Below, in pieces: positions 55,874 to 64,000 of a stretch of 64,000 nucleotides of DNA. The translations under genes were made by a program, and so were the position numbers. Positions within the stretch are counted from its first letter, which is position 1. Each line of letters starts with the position of its first letter. Where the stretch lies: NCBI RefSeq assembly GCF_000176155.1, contig NZ_ACZO01000006.1:248001-312000 (forward strand), in the 5' to 3' direction. The DNA comes from Vibrio metschnikovii CIP 69.14 (GTDB lineage Bacteria; Pseudomonadota; Gammaproteobacteria; Enterobacterales; Vibrionaceae). Under the pieces are notes generated by a model. The model saw nothing but the letters and a program-made list of their open reading frames with translations. It did no database searches and was not told the origin of the DNA.

Positions 55874-57973
55874 ATGAAAAAACTGTCCCTATTCATTGCG
55901 GCGCTGCTGGTGATGGTTATCGCGGCAGTGGTCGCGTTAGTGGTTTTCGTCAATCCAAATCAATTTAAACCTCTGATCATTGAGCAAACCAGACAACAAA
56001 CGGGCCTTGAGTTAGTCATTGAAGGCGATATCAGCTGGCAGTTCTTTCCGGCGATTGGTTTCGAACTTGGTAAAACCGAGTTAAGAAATCCTGACGGATT
56101 TACTCAAAATAACCTATTTAAGGTCGATCGTGTTGGGATTGATATCGCGGTCATGCCACTTTTTCGTCATCAACTGCATATTGGTAATGTTCGCCTTGAA
56201 GGGGCCGAATTTTATCTAGAAACGTTACCAAATGGTCGTTCTAACTTAGATAGCTTGACTCAAGCACAAAACCAAAAACCATCCACACAGGTGGAGGCGG
56301 TGCTGACCGACTCACCATCTAGCCAGCCAGAAGAGACAACCGCCGATCAACCTTGGACTTTGAGTCTTGCTGGCGTGACTGTTAGTCAGGCACGATTAGA
56401 AATGCTTGATCAGCAAACGGGCACACACAGTACCTTATATGACGTTGATCTTACGGTGTCAGAATTTGCTGCCGATCGTTGGACCAGCGTGGATTTTTCG
56501 GCCAAAGGAAGTGCGAACCAACAACAGTTTAGTGTGCACGGGAAGGCGGAGATAAAACTGTCTGCAGACTTTAAACAGTATGCTCTACGCAATATTACGC
56601 TTAATAGTACGTTCGAAGACCCATCGGTACGGATAGACGCTTTACAACTTAAGCTCGCGACCTTTGAATTTGATCAAGACAATGCGCTGACTTTTGCTGT
56701 GAAAGGTAACGCAGCCGACATGACATTTGACGTTAGCGGCCAAGCGCAGTTGCAGGTTGATGCGGCGATCAGTACTGTTTCGTTGGATAAGTTACTTCTG
56801 AATTCGACATTACAAGGTGCGGCTTTACCACAATCACCGCTGCAGGTAGAAATGGCGTCTCGTATCGTGTTTGATGTGACCAACAGTACGCTGGATGTAG
56901 CGTTAGATAGGTTGATGGCCAACGCAATAGCGTTATCTGGACAAGCGAACATTCATTTGGCGGATATACCTAAAATCCGTTTTCAATTGCATAGCCCTGC
57001 GATTGATCTCGATGAATTTTTAGGGCTCGATCAAGTGGCGTCAAACTCTGCTGCCCAGCCATCGGTGAATGCACCCACTTCGCCACCGGTAGAGGTTGAA
57101 CCAGATTTATCGGCTTTACGAGACTTAGATGTGGTTGGAGAGATAACCATTGATCGGTTTAAAGCAGGCAATGCCAAGCTTGAGCGTGTACATACTCGTT
57201 TTGCTGTTAACCGAGGTGTGATCGATCTTAATACGCTAACGGCTGAGCTTTATCAGGGTAAGATCCAAGCGAGCGCCAAGGTTGATGCACGAAAAACACC
57301 CGCAACCTATCAGGTTAAGAAGACCATTACTGGTGTTCAAGTTCAGCCATTATTGATTGATGTGGCGGACAATGACTTACTACAGGGAACGGGTAACATT
57401 ACGGTAGATGTGCAAGGTCGTAGCCTAACCCCAAGCGGTATTCAGAAAAACTTGCTGGGAACGGTCACAATTAACTTCGCTGATGGTGCTGTCAATGGCA
57501 TTAACATCGCTCAGTTAATTCGCACCAATCATGCGCGTTTGAGAGGGCAAACGTTAGACGAATCTGAGGCCATTAAGCAAACTGACTTTAGTGCGCTGAC
57601 GGCGACGCTGCAACTGAATAAGGGTGAAGTGTCGACCAATAATTTAGCGATGCAATCGCCGTTATTACGAATTCGTGGTGAAGGTAAAGCCAATTACTTA
57701 AACGAAACGGTTGATTTTGTGGTTCGCACATCCATTGTTGGGACGCTGAAAGGGCAAGGCGGTAAAGATATCAACGAGTTGCGAGACGTGACTATCCCGA
57801 TTCATATTTCTGGCCAATGGACTGAACCGAGATACCGATTGGTGTTTGATGATCTGCTTAAGCAAAGAGCGCAACAGGAGATTGACCGCGGTATTGAGAA
57901 GCTCGGTGATAAAGTGAAAGGTGAAGAAGCGAAACAAGCGGTGGAGGCCTTGAGAGGGTTATTGCGACGCTAA
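55874..57973 (+). CDS. asmA: AsmA-family inner-membrane/periplasmic protein
   Basis: AsmA-like protein of 699 residues, anchored by one N-terminal helix (about 5-27) with a large periplasmic beta-rich domain. The family start is clear: VFVNPNQFKPLIIEQTRQQTG, GDISWQFFPAIGFELG. The conserved C-terminal region follows (LLGTVTINFADGAVNGINIA, LRIRGEGKANYLNE, VPIHISGQW-type ending ISGQWTEPRYRLVFDDLL). A Gln/Pro/Ser-rich loop lies at about 130-155. AsmA-like proteins are linked to outer-membrane assembly and lipid transfer. AGGAAA precedes the ATG. Confidence 0.92.
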   Translation: MKKLSLFIAALLVMVIAAVVALVVFVNPNQFKPLIIEQTRQQTGLELVIEGDISWQFFPAIGFELGKTELRNPDGFTQNNLFKVDRVGIDIAVMPLFRHQLHIGNVRLEGAEFYLETLPNGRSNLDSLTQAQNQKPSTQVEAVLTDSPSSQPEETTADQPWTLSLAGVTVSQARLEMLDQQTGTHSTLYDVDLTVSEFAADRWTSVDFSAKGSANQQQFSVHGKAEIKLSADFKQYALRNITLNSTFEDPSVRIDALQLKLATFEFDQDNALTFAVKGNAADMTFDVSGQAQLQVDAAISTVSLDKLLLNSTLQGAALPQSPLQVEMASRIVFDVTNSTLDVALDRLMANAIALSGQANIHLADIPKIRFQLHSPAIDLDEFLGLDQVASNSAAQPSVNAPTSPPVEVEPDLSALRDLDVVGEITIDRFKAGNAKLERVHTRFAVNRGVIDLNTLTAELYQGKIQASAKVDARKTPATYQVKKTITGVQVQPLLIDVADNDLLQGTGNITVDVQGRSLTPSGIQKNLLGTVTINFADGAVNGINIAQLIRTNHARLRGQTLDESEAIKQTDFSALTATLQLNKGEVSTNNLAMQSPLLRIRGEGKANYLNETVDFVVRTSIVGTLKGQGGKDINELRDVTIPIHISGQWTEPRYRLVFDDLLKQRAQQEIDRGIEKLGDKVKGEEAKQAVEALRGLLRR

Positions 57974-58010
57974 GCGTAGTAACCTTGAGTTAAAGGCTCA
58001 TTGATGTCTA

Positions 58011-58038
58011 AAAAAGCTGGATAACTCCAGCTTTTTTA
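58011..58038. terminator. Bidirectional terminator of asmA and btuR
   Basis: AAAAGCTGGA / TCCAGCTTTT with a TAAC loop; T tracts follow the stem on both strands. Confidence 0.9.
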
Positions 58039-58053
58039 TTGGGCGATCCACGA

Positions 58054-58659
58054 CTACCAATCGACGCCTTTTAGGGCTTTGACGCCTGAATCAAAAGCAT
58101 GTTTGATGTTTTTGACTTCAGAGACGGTATCTGCGAGTTCGATAAGTGTTCGATGAGCACCACGTCCCGTGATGATCACGGATTGCATAGGGGGGCGTTG
58201 TTGTAACGCTTCAACCACTTCATCAAGATCAAGATAGCCATAGCTCACCATATAAGTCAGCTCATCAAACAGTAAGACATCTAAGGATTCATCGTTAAGC
58301 ATGCGTCGACACTCTTGCCATACTTGTTGAGCGGCTTCGGTATCGGTTTGTTTATTTTGCGTATCCCAGGTAAAGCCTGTCGCCATGACTTGAAACTCGA
58401 CACCGAGTTTTTCAAGTAAATTACGTTCCCCATTTTCCCACGTGCCTTTGATAAATTGTGCAACAGCACACTGTTTACCGTGGCCGACGGCGCGTGCAAT
58501 GGTGCCAAAGCCTGATGTGCTTTTGCCTTTACCATTGCCAGTGATCACCAGCAATAAGCCTTTTTCTTGCTGAGCATTGGCAATACGCGCATCAACTTGT
58601 TCTTTTACTTTTTGTTGGCGTTGTTGATGACGCTGTTGCTTGATGTTTTCACTAGACAT
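58054..58659 (-). CDS. btuR: Corrinoid adenosyltransferase
   Basis: Adenosylates cobalamin/cobinamide to the coenzyme form (CobA/BtuR/CobO family); 201 residues. P-loop ITGNGKGKSTSGFGTIARAV (about 39-58), VAQFIKGTWENGERNLLE, DVLLFDELTYMVSYGYLDL and VIITGRGAHRTLIELAD. The charged N-terminal helix is usual. No cobalamin riboswitch is seen upstream, and no other B12 genes are nearby. Confidence 0.95.
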   Translation of the reverse strand: MSSENIKQQRHQQRQQKVKEQVDARIANAQQEKGLLLVITGNGKGKSTSGFGTIARAVGHGKQCAVAQFIKGTWENGERNLLEKLGVEFQVMATGFTWDTQNKQTDTEAAQQVWQECRRMLNDESLDVLLFDELTYMVSYGYLDLDEVVEALQQRPPMQSVIITGRGAHRTLIELADTVSEVKNIKHAFDSGVKALKGVDW

Positions 58660-58947
58660 TATGTTGAGCTCTTTTTAGAAAAATAATGAACCACATCATA
58701 GCGTAAGTCTTTTATCGCTTTCTACTGAAAGCATTCATCCTGCTCGTTACCGTAATGGTTGCTAATACAAAGCATTTTGAAATCGCTGGATGCTTTTGTA
58801 ATTAACAAATTCATCGTTTTCATAAATAGTTGAGGAATTACAGAGTTTAAGAAGATTTTTTAAAATCAGTGGCAGAACGGGCTGAGGAGCACTATGGTAA
58901 AAAAGTAACAACAATAACGATTCAATGAACTCCTTTGCTTGCCAATC
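58660..58947. other. Gap between btuR and the first fadL
   Basis: AT-rich, with no gene I can support and no recognised regulatory site. It ends at the stem-loop of the fadL transcript. Confidence 0.4.
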
Positions 58948-58975
58948 AAAGACTGAGGCTTTTGCCTCAGTCTTT
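58948..58975. terminator. Stem-loop downstream of the first fadL
   Basis: Perfect 11-bp stem AAAGACTGAGG / CCTCAGTCTTT with a 6-base loop. T residues follow on the plus side (TCTCTTTG) and only weakly on the minus side, where fadL ends. Confidence 0.65.
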
Positions 58976-59027
58976 CTCTTTGTGCTTAAACAGCATCGCT
59001 ATACTAACGGTTTAATATTACTTAAGT

Positions 59028-60326
59028 TTAGAAAGCGTAGCTGGCTTGCACACCGACTAACCATACGTGTCCGGTCACTTCTCCAGCAAACGCGCCGCCA
59101 ATCGCTGCGGCTTGGTCGTCGGATCCATCGCGAGGCTCATACAACGAAGCTTTTTTAGCAAAAATATAGGTAAAGCCAGCATCAAGAGTCAGTTGTTTCG
59201 TGGCTCGATAGCCCGCACCAATACTTAACCAAGTACGATCGGTTTCTGGAATGGTCGCTGTGCGATATTTTGTACTTACTGCGGATAAGTCATAGGCAAT
59301 GCCTGCACGTAGGGTCAAATCTTGATCCCAAGCGTAGCTAGTCCCTAACGCAAAACGGTAGTTATCTTTCCAGTTTTCTAATTTAATCAAGTCATTAGGA
59401 GTGCCATCATGAAAGTTAGCCACCAATTGATCAAAGCTACTCCAATCTGTCCAATTAATACTACTGTGCAATGCCCATTGTTCGGTTAATTGGTGAAAGC
59501 TAGCTAGCTCTGCCGTCGCTGGTAAAGTCACAGCGAGTTGCCCCGGTTTGTGTTTTCCGTATGGGATCCCTTCAGCATGACCATCAAAGTCCATCACGAC
59601 TTGTGATTTATAGGTAAAAGCCACTCGATGATTTGGGTTGATTTGCCAAGCGGTACCAGCCTGCCAGCCCCAACTGGTATCGTCCCCTTCCATATATTTT
59701 AAAATAGTTCCTTGAGGTGCCTTTATTGGGTTTGTTCCATCCATTCCAACGATATTTTTTTCCGGCACACTGGCCCCAAAGTGACCTTCACCGATCACAT
59801 AGCGTACACCAGCCCCGACACTGACTGCGTCGGTCAGTTGATAGCCGAGGTTAACGTTCGCTTCGGCGGTGATGATTTTCGCCTGATCGCCAAAATGGCT
59901 GGCAGCAAAGTTAGGTAGCTCGGTTTCCATGCCATAATTGGTGCCGAAAGCTAAACCTAAAAAGGTCCGGTCATTCAATTGATGAGAGAAATAGGCATTT
60001 GGAACGATAGCGTCATGGGCGAAATCTTTTGCCGTCGCGCTAGTTTGCCCAAGATTCGGGTGGGTTACTGTGCCGTTGATATCAATGTTGGGATTGACGT
60101 AAATCGCCCCAGCAGAAAATTGCGTGCCAGTCAGGTAGGTTAACATCGCAGGGTTACGCCATTGTGAGCCAGCATTGTCAGCCATGGCTGCTTCACCCGC
60201 GTACGCTCGACCAAGGCCCGTCGCTGAGTATTCTGCTAGTTGAAATCCCGCTGCTTGAGCGTAGGTTGGTAGTCCCATTAAGCCGAACGCAACGGCTATC
60301 GATAACGTTTTTTGATTATTGTTCAT
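59028..60326 (-). CDS. fadL: FadL-family outer-membrane fatty acid transporter (paralog A)
   Basis: Outer-membrane beta-barrel that passes long-chain fatty acids; 432 residues. Signal peptide (about 1-25, LPTYAQA-AGF), then the FadL start AGFQLAEYSATGLGRAYAGE with the N-terminal plug and its RNPAM motif (about 57-61). Barrel strands with aromatic girdles follow, ending in the C-terminal Phe (VGVQASYAF) needed for barrel assembly. It lies 300 bases downstream of a second fadL in the same direction but behind that gene's own terminator. Substrate range cannot be read. Confidence 0.92.
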   Translation of the reverse strand: MNNNQKTLSIAVAFGLMGLPTYAQAAGFQLAEYSATGLGRAYAGEAAMADNAGSQWRNPAMLTYLTGTQFSAGAIYVNPNIDINGTVTHPNLGQTSATAKDFAHDAIVPNAYFSHQLNDRTFLGLAFGTNYGMETELPNFAASHFGDQAKIITAEANVNLGYQLTDAVSVGAGVRYVIGEGHFGASVPEKNIVGMDGTNPIKAPQGTILKYMEGDDTSWGWQAGTAWQINPNHRVAFTYKSQVVMDFDGHAEGIPYGKHKPGQLAVTLPATAELASFHQLTEQWALHSSINWTDWSSFDQLVANFHDGTPNDLIKLENWKDNYRFALGTSYAWDQDLTLRAGIAYDLSAVSTKYRTATIPETDRTWLSIGAGYRATKQLTLDAGFTYIFAKKASLYEPRDGSDDQAAAIGGAFAGEVTGHVWLVGVQASYAF

Positions 60327-60519
60327 GGTTATGTTCGCTGAAATGGTTAGTCAATAGTGGCGAAAAGTGTAAAGAGAGCGAGTTGCCTTAACAAATAAAA
60401 ACAATAAATTATCAATATTTAGAGTTTTATATCGATTTTATATTATTAACTTACCTATTAATCTGGATTGCGTTCTGGTGAGGTGAAAGTTCAGCGAACA
60501 GATGTAGGATGTAACTGCC

Positions 60520-60549
60520 CTTTTTAAGCACAGTTGTAAGCTTAAAAAG
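60520..60549. other. Perfect hairpin between the two fadL genes
   Basis: CTTTTTAAGC / GCTTAAAAAG, a 10-bp stem with a 10-base loop, lies between the terminator of paralog B and the promoter region of paralog A. Its role is unknown. Confidence 0.45.
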
Positions 60550-60569
60550 AGCGCCTGTGAGGTGAATAA

Positions 60570-60596
60570 ATAAAAAAAGGGCTGATGATTCAGCCC
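60570..60596 (-). terminator. Terminator of the second fadL
   Basis: On the minus strand, GGGCTGA / TCAGCCC with a 4-base loop is followed by seven T residues. Confidence 0.9.
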
Positions 60597-60626
60597 ATTA
60601 AGATACGTATTTGAATTAAGCTAAAC

Positions 60627-61913
60627 TTAGAAACTACGGCTATATTGTAAGCCCATTAGTATTGCATCAGCTTTAGTTGTTGCGGTTAAAGATGAGCCAG
60701 CGTCATCTTCAACTACGCTAACATTTTTACCCATCAGATAAGTAAAACCAAAATCGAAATTAGATTTGTCATCAATTTGGTATGTAAAACCAGCAGATAG
60801 CCATTGGCGGTCTGAATCTGGTACTGATATGGAAGTTTTAGAATCTTGCGCACTGGTGTCATACATATAACCAGCACGAAGAGTCCAGTCATTATTCAGA
60901 TAGTATGTACCACCAAGAGAGTAGTGCCAGCCATCTTGCCATTGATATTGTTTATCATAGCTTCCATTTGTTGTGGCACCAACGGCAGAGCGAGAAGCAT
61001 CAAGGTTTCTAAACTTAATTTTATCGAAGCTACTCCAGCCTATCCATTGAACACTATAATGCACTGCAAATGATGTATCTTGAATTTTATGGAAACCAGA
61101 GAACTCTGCTATATCAGGAAGTGGTAGGGTAATCTCCTGACCGTGCTTATCTTTAGCTTTAAATTCAGGGCTGTAACGATAGGATAAACCGAAACGATTA
61201 TTTTCATCGAGTTCATAGACAGTACCTAGGTTAAAGCCTACTGCCCATCCATCAGCTTTATCAACATCAAGCAATGAAGTACCTTTAGCTGGGATCACTG
61301 TTGATGGAGGAATTATAATAGTATTAGCAGGGAATCCATCACCCGTCTTACGCTTCATTGTACCTTGGCCGTAAATTAAATCTAAACCTGCGCCAATACT
61401 CCACGATTTATCAATACGATACGAACCAGCTAAACCTAGATTAAAGCTCTTAACATCAGTCAAGCCGCCGTATTCTGAAGCTGGGTAATCATTTGCAAAT
61501 TCCGTTTTTGTGCCAAAATTTGAATAAGCATTTACACCCCAAGCAAATTGATCATTTACTGGAACGATAAGATGAATATTTGGTGCAACAGACGTACTAC
61601 CTATATCATCTGCATCTTTCACTGGCACTGAGTTCCCTAAAACTCCAGTATAGTTAACGTCTTTAACTTTAATATTCGTGGTAATTGTCTCAAAACCGAG
61701 TGAGAGCTCCATTTTATCAAAGAGAGCCATCGCGGCAGGGTTACGTGACATTACGGCGGCATTATCGGCAATCACGGCATCACCGGCAAACGCACGGCCA
61801 AGGCCTGTTGCTGATTGAGCGTTAAGCTGAAAGCCGGCTGCCATAGCTTGTTGAGTAGCGAGAGAGATGGTCACAGCAAGCAGTGACTTTTTAAACAGAC
61901 GCGTCTTGTTCAT
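60627..61913 (-). CDS. fadL: FadL-family outer-membrane fatty acid transporter (paralog B)
   Basis: Outer-membrane barrel of 428 residues with signal peptide (about 1-25, ATQQAMA-AGF), start AGFQLNAQSATGLGRAFAGD, RNPAAM (about 57-62), and C-terminal Phe (LMGLQYSRSF). It is clearly related to paralog A but distinct along its length. It looks more AT-rich than its neighbours, so separate origin or weaker codon selection is possible. It is divergent from fadI across 620 bases, the same fadL/fadIJ pairing as in E. coli. A partial FadR-like site lies about 100 bases upstream. Confidence 0.93.
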   Translation of the reverse strand: MNKTRLFKKSLLAVTISLATQQAMAAGFQLNAQSATGLGRAFAGDAVIADNAAVMSRNPAAMALFDKMELSLGFETITTNIKVKDVNYTGVLGNSVPVKDADDIGSTSVAPNIHLIVPVNDQFAWGVNAYSNFGTKTEFANDYPASEYGGLTDVKSFNLGLAGSYRIDKSWSIGAGLDLIYGQGTMKRKTGDGFPANTIIIPPSTVIPAKGTSLLDVDKADGWAVGFNLGTVYELDENNRFGLSYRYSPEFKAKDKHGQEITLPLPDIAEFSGFHKIQDTSFAVHYSVQWIGWSSFDKIKFRNLDASRSAVGATTNGSYDKQYQWQDGWHYSLGGTYYLNNDWTLRAGYMYDTSAQDSKTSISVPDSDRQWLSAGFTYQIDDKSNFDFGFTYLMGKNVSVVEDDAGSSLTATTKADAILMGLQYSRSF

Positions 61914-62007
61914 GGTGCTTTTTCCTTGTTATATCGCCTCTAATGGGCGTTGTGTTGAGCAAAAGCTCAGTGGCTGGCTGATACTAGTCGCAAGTATAGG
62001 AGATAGA

Positions 62008-62020
62008 AATCCGACCATTG
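62008..62020. promoter_or_regulatory. Partial FadR-like site upstream of fadL paralog B
   Basis: On the minus strand, CAATGGTCGGATT keeps the left half of the FadR core (TGGTCGGA) but not the right half. Suggestive only. Confidence 0.4.
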
Positions 62021-62129
62021 TCTAAGACGCGATTAAATCTTTAAAATTGCTAGCAATTTGGCATTAAATTGTGAATAAAAAGTTAAAAGTAGAGTTTTGG
62101 CTCTATTAAAAGGGTGCTTATTTGGCTGT

Positions 62130-62428
62130 TGCTGCCTTGTGTTGCACAAGGTGATAACTCGAAAAAACTGATCTAGAACAATTTTTAGCCGGTATTACTG
62201 GGCTAAACCGGCATAAACTTGATCTAATGCAAACTATGCTTTGTTTAAGTCGCTATATTACCTCTTGTCATCTCGTTAGCTCTAGTAGCTAACATGTTGA
62301 GCAAGATGACACTTCCTTTTGAAGGCTGACTTTACTTTCTCCTAATCAGGAAACTGATTATTTCAATTGGCTTAGGTTAATTGCTTTGTATAACATTCCA
62401 ACCACACAGCTTTGTGTGGTTTTTTTTT
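62130..62428 (+). ncRNA. Candidate small RNA between fadL and fadI
   Basis: This stretch has no convincing gene but a chain of perfect hairpins. In order: CCTTGTG-TTG-CACAAGG (62135-62151), GCCGGT/ACCGGC (62188-62193 / 62207-62212) competing with TTTAGCC/GGCTAAA, and an outer stem TGTCATCT/AGATGACA (62266-62273 / 62304-62311) enclosing GTTAGCT/AGCTAAC (62275-62281 / 62287-62293). Then come AATCAG-GAAA-CTGATT (62344-62359) and a strong one-way terminator (62401-62428). No plus-strand gene precedes it, since fadL is on the other strand. An sRNA is the simplest reading; an attenuating leader of fadI is the alternative. I match it to no known family. Confidence 0.5.
62401..62428 (+). terminator. 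Orphan plus-strand intrinsic terminator before fadI
   Basis: ACCACACA / TGTGTGGT with a GCTT loop and nine T residues. The minus strand has no T tract, so it acts only on plus-strand transcripts. Confidence 0.93.
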
Positions 62429-62470
62429 GCTTGCTTTCGCTGCCGCAATCACGTTTATTTAAACAGTTGT

Positions 62471-62498
62471 TTGATTGATGTAACAATTTGATTACAAT
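62471..62498 (+). promoter_or_regulatory. Probable fadI promoter
   Basis: TTGATT (62471-62476) and TACAAT (62493-62498) are 16 bases apart. The expected start of transcription falls at or beside the FadR-like palindrome that follows. Confidence 0.55.
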
Positions 62499-62503
62499 GC
62501 TTC

Positions 62504-62518
62504 TCAGGTCAGACCTCT
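62504..62518. promoter_or_regulatory. FadR-like operator of fadIJ
   Basis: TCAGGTCAGACCTCT contains the perfect palindrome AGGTC-A-GACCT, matching the GGTCNGACC core of FadR sites. It lies between the predicted -10 and the fadI ribosome site, well placed for repression. Confidence 0.7.
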
Positions 62519-62535
62519 TATTCTAAGGAGAAATA

Positions 62536-63843
62536 ATGGGCAAGCAGGAAGTCAGAACACGCTCAGGAGAGCGTGTCGCTATTGTTGCAGGTATTCGTAC
62601 CCCTTTTGCACGTCAAAGTACGGAGTTTGCGCAAGTACCCGCGATAGATTTAGGCAAGATGGTGGTCAATGAACTGCTCACTCGAACCGACATTGATCCA
62701 CAACTCATCGAACAGTTGGTTTTTGGCCAAGTCGTGCAAATGCCAGAAGCGCCCAATATTGCTCGGGAAATTGTACTCGGTACGGGGATGAATATTCATA
62801 CGGACGCTTACAGTGTGACTCGTGCCTGTGCAACCAGTTTTCAATCCGCGGTTAACGTCGCTGAAAGTATCATGGCTGGCACCATTGATATTGGCATCGC
62901 TGGTGGCGCGGATTCCTCTTCCGTTTTACCGATTGGCGTTTCTAAAAAACTGGCAGCGAGCTTATTAGCGCTCAGTAAAACGAAAACACTCAGCCAAAAA
63001 TTCAACGTATTAAAGTCATTATCAGTTAAAGACTTAATGCCAGTTCCACCTGCCGTTGCCGAATATTCTACAGGGTTATCGATGGGACAGACTGCCGAAC
63101 AAATGGCGAAGTCGCACGGTATCTCACGCGCTGATCAAGATGCTTTAGCGCATCGTTCTCACACCTTAGCTGCCCAAGCATGGAATGAAGGCAAGATAGC
63201 CGGTGAGGTGATGACCGCTTTCCCTGAGCCGTATAAGAAGTGGCTCGATAAAGACAATAATGTGCGTTTTGATTCTACTTTAGAGGGGTACGCTAAGCTG
63301 CGTCCTGCGTTTGATCGCCAATATGGTAGTGTGACTGCGGCTAACAGTACGCCGCTCACTGATGGTGCGGCAGCCATTCTTTTGATGCGCGAAGGGCGAG
63401 CTAAAGAGTTGGGTTTGGAGATTCTTGGCTACATTCGTTCTTATGCTTTTTCGGCGATAGGCGTTGAAAAAGATATGTTGATGGGGCCTTCTTTCGCGAC
63501 GCCATTAGCGCTAGAGCGAGCTGGGATCGAACTGAAAGATTTAACATTAATCGATATGCACGAAGCGTTTGCGGCGCAGACCTTAGCCAATGTGAAAATG
63601 TTCGCTAGCGATAGCTTTGCTCAGCAATACTTGGGCCGCAGTAAAGCGATTGGTGAAATTGATATGGATAAATTCAATGTGCTTGGTGGTTCGATTGCTT
63701 ATGGTCACCCTTTTGCGGCGACGGGAGCGCGAATGATCACGCAAACCTTGCGTGAATTACAACGTCGTGGTGGTGGGCTAGCATTGAATACTGCTTGTGC
63801 CGCTGGTGGCTTAGGTGCGGCAATGATTTTGGAGGTTGAATAA
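62536..63843 (+). CDS. fadI: 3-ketoacyl-CoA thiolase FadI
   Basis: Last step of beta-oxidation, splitting 3-ketoacyl-CoA to acetyl-CoA; 435 residues, alpha... beta partner of FadJ. Thiolase motifs: nucleophile Cys in [12 protein letters not shown] (about residue 97), [23 protein letters not shown], catalytic His in [11 protein letters not shown] (about 393) and second Cys in [13 protein letters not shown] (about 422). AAGGAG precedes the ATG. Its stop overlaps the fadJ start (TAATG), so the pair is translationally coupled. Confidence 0.97.
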   Translation: MGKQEVRTRSGERVAIVAGIRTPFARQSTEFAQVPAIDLGKMVVNELLTRTDIDPQLIEQLVFGQVVQMPEAPNIAREIVLGTGMNIHTDAYSVTRACATSFQSAVNVAESIMAGTIDIGIAGGADSSSVLPIGVSKKLAASLLALSKTKTLSQKFNVLKSLSVKDLMPVPPAVAEYSTGLSMGQTAEQMAKSHGISRADQDALAHRSHTLAAQAWNEGKIAGEVMTAFPEPYKKWLDKDNNVRFDSTLEGYAKLRPAFDRQYGSVTAANSTPLTDGAAAILLMREGRAKELGLEILGYIRSYAFSAIGVEKDMLMGPSFATPLALERAGIELKDLTLIDMHEAFAAQTLANVKMFASDSFAQQYLGRSKAIGEIDMDKFNVLGGSIAYGHPFAATGARMITQTLRELQRRGGGLALNTACAAGGLGAAMILEVE

Positions 63844-64000
63844 TGAGCGAGGCAAAAGCATTTCACTTAACGATTGATGAGCAGCACATTGCTTGGCTCG
63901 CGATTGATGTTCCCGGTGAAAAAATGAACACTCTTCAGGCCGCATTTGCCGATGAGATGTTGGCGGTATTTAAGCAGCTTAATGAACAGAAAAAACAGCT
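63843..64000 (+). CDS. fadJ: Fatty acid oxidation complex subunit FadJ (5' end only)
   Basis: The first 52 codons before the window ends. The N terminus shows the enoyl-CoA hydratase/isomerase start with the family signature [20 protein letters not shown]. The full protein (about 700 residues) would add hydratase and 3-hydroxyacyl-CoA dehydrogenase activity. It overlaps fadI by one base. Confidence 0.93.
   Translation, partial: MSEAKAFHLTIDEQHIAWLAIDVPGEKMNTLQAAFADEMLAVFKQLNEQKKQ

Noticed and set aside
62227-62328. Very short plus-strand peptides inside the fadL/fadI gap (about 21 and 11 codons)
   Set aside because: No ribosome site upstream and they cut across perfect stems; a structured RNA explains the stretch better.

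Overview
The window reads as a continuous stretch of a Vibrio-type (Vibrionaceae, Gammaproteobacteria) chromosome. The basis is gene order and close family resemblance: yeaD-gapA-msrB, yoaA-tsaB-yeaY-hydrolase-fadD-rnd, minCDE-ycgL, ybhK-moaABCDE, metG/mrp-udk-asmA, and two tandem fadL genes divergent from fadIJ. The species cannot be named from the sequence alone. About 90% of the window is coding. Most of it is core metabolism, with one accessory patch at about 5-17 kb.

Layout. 0-5 kb: a SulP anion transporter (5' end outside the window, 3' end cut by an in-frame stop), the ABC-F ATPase ybiT and an HD-GYP protein. 5-9 kb: a NemR-like TetR repressor with a curA-gst operon, two matching palindromic operators, yajD and an exo/endonuclease-phosphatase. 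9-10.7 kb: a Y1/HUH (RAYT-like) transposase element whose left end is duplicated, ending close to a tRNA-Ser(UGA). 11-16.6 kb: a C-terminally short pyruvate:ferredoxin oxidoreductase divergent from a short KdpD-like kinase and KdpE-like regulator. 17-25.6 kb: yaiL, a ChaN-like lipoprotein behind a Fur box, rlmA, yeaD, gapA, msrB, a DUF2989 lipoprotein, yeaC and ansA. 25.7-38.7 kb: sppA, fadH, purU, yoaA, tsaB, yeaY, a hydrolase, fadD and rnd. 38.8-46.2 kb: minCDE, ycgL, a lytic transglycosylase, ybhK and the molybdopterin operon moaABCDE behind a Moco riboswitch. 46.5-58.7 kb: a CBS protein, zntA behind a ZntR-type promoter, udp, a membrane protein of unknown function, metG, mrp, udk, asmA and btuR. 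59-64 kb: two fadL genes and fadI-fadJ (fadJ runs off the window).

How it works together. Long-chain fatty acid use is spread over the window: uptake (two FadL), activation (FadD), thiolase/oxidation (FadI/FadJ) and unsaturated-acid reduction (FadH). FadR-like palindromes precede fadH and fadI, and a weaker half-site precedes one fadL. Other genes carry readable control signals: Fur (chaN), Moco riboswitch (moa), MerR-type promoter (zntA), CRP-like site (udp) and TetR operators (curA-gst).

The least explained parts are three gene-free stretches that are rich in perfect hairpins and end in plus-strand intrinsic terminators with no plus-strand gene directly before them: about 62.13-62.43 kb (the strongest), 16.69-17.04 kb and 18.31-18.46 kb. 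I could not match any of them to a known RNA family from memory. No CRISPR array, prophage, rRNA or replication origin was seen.
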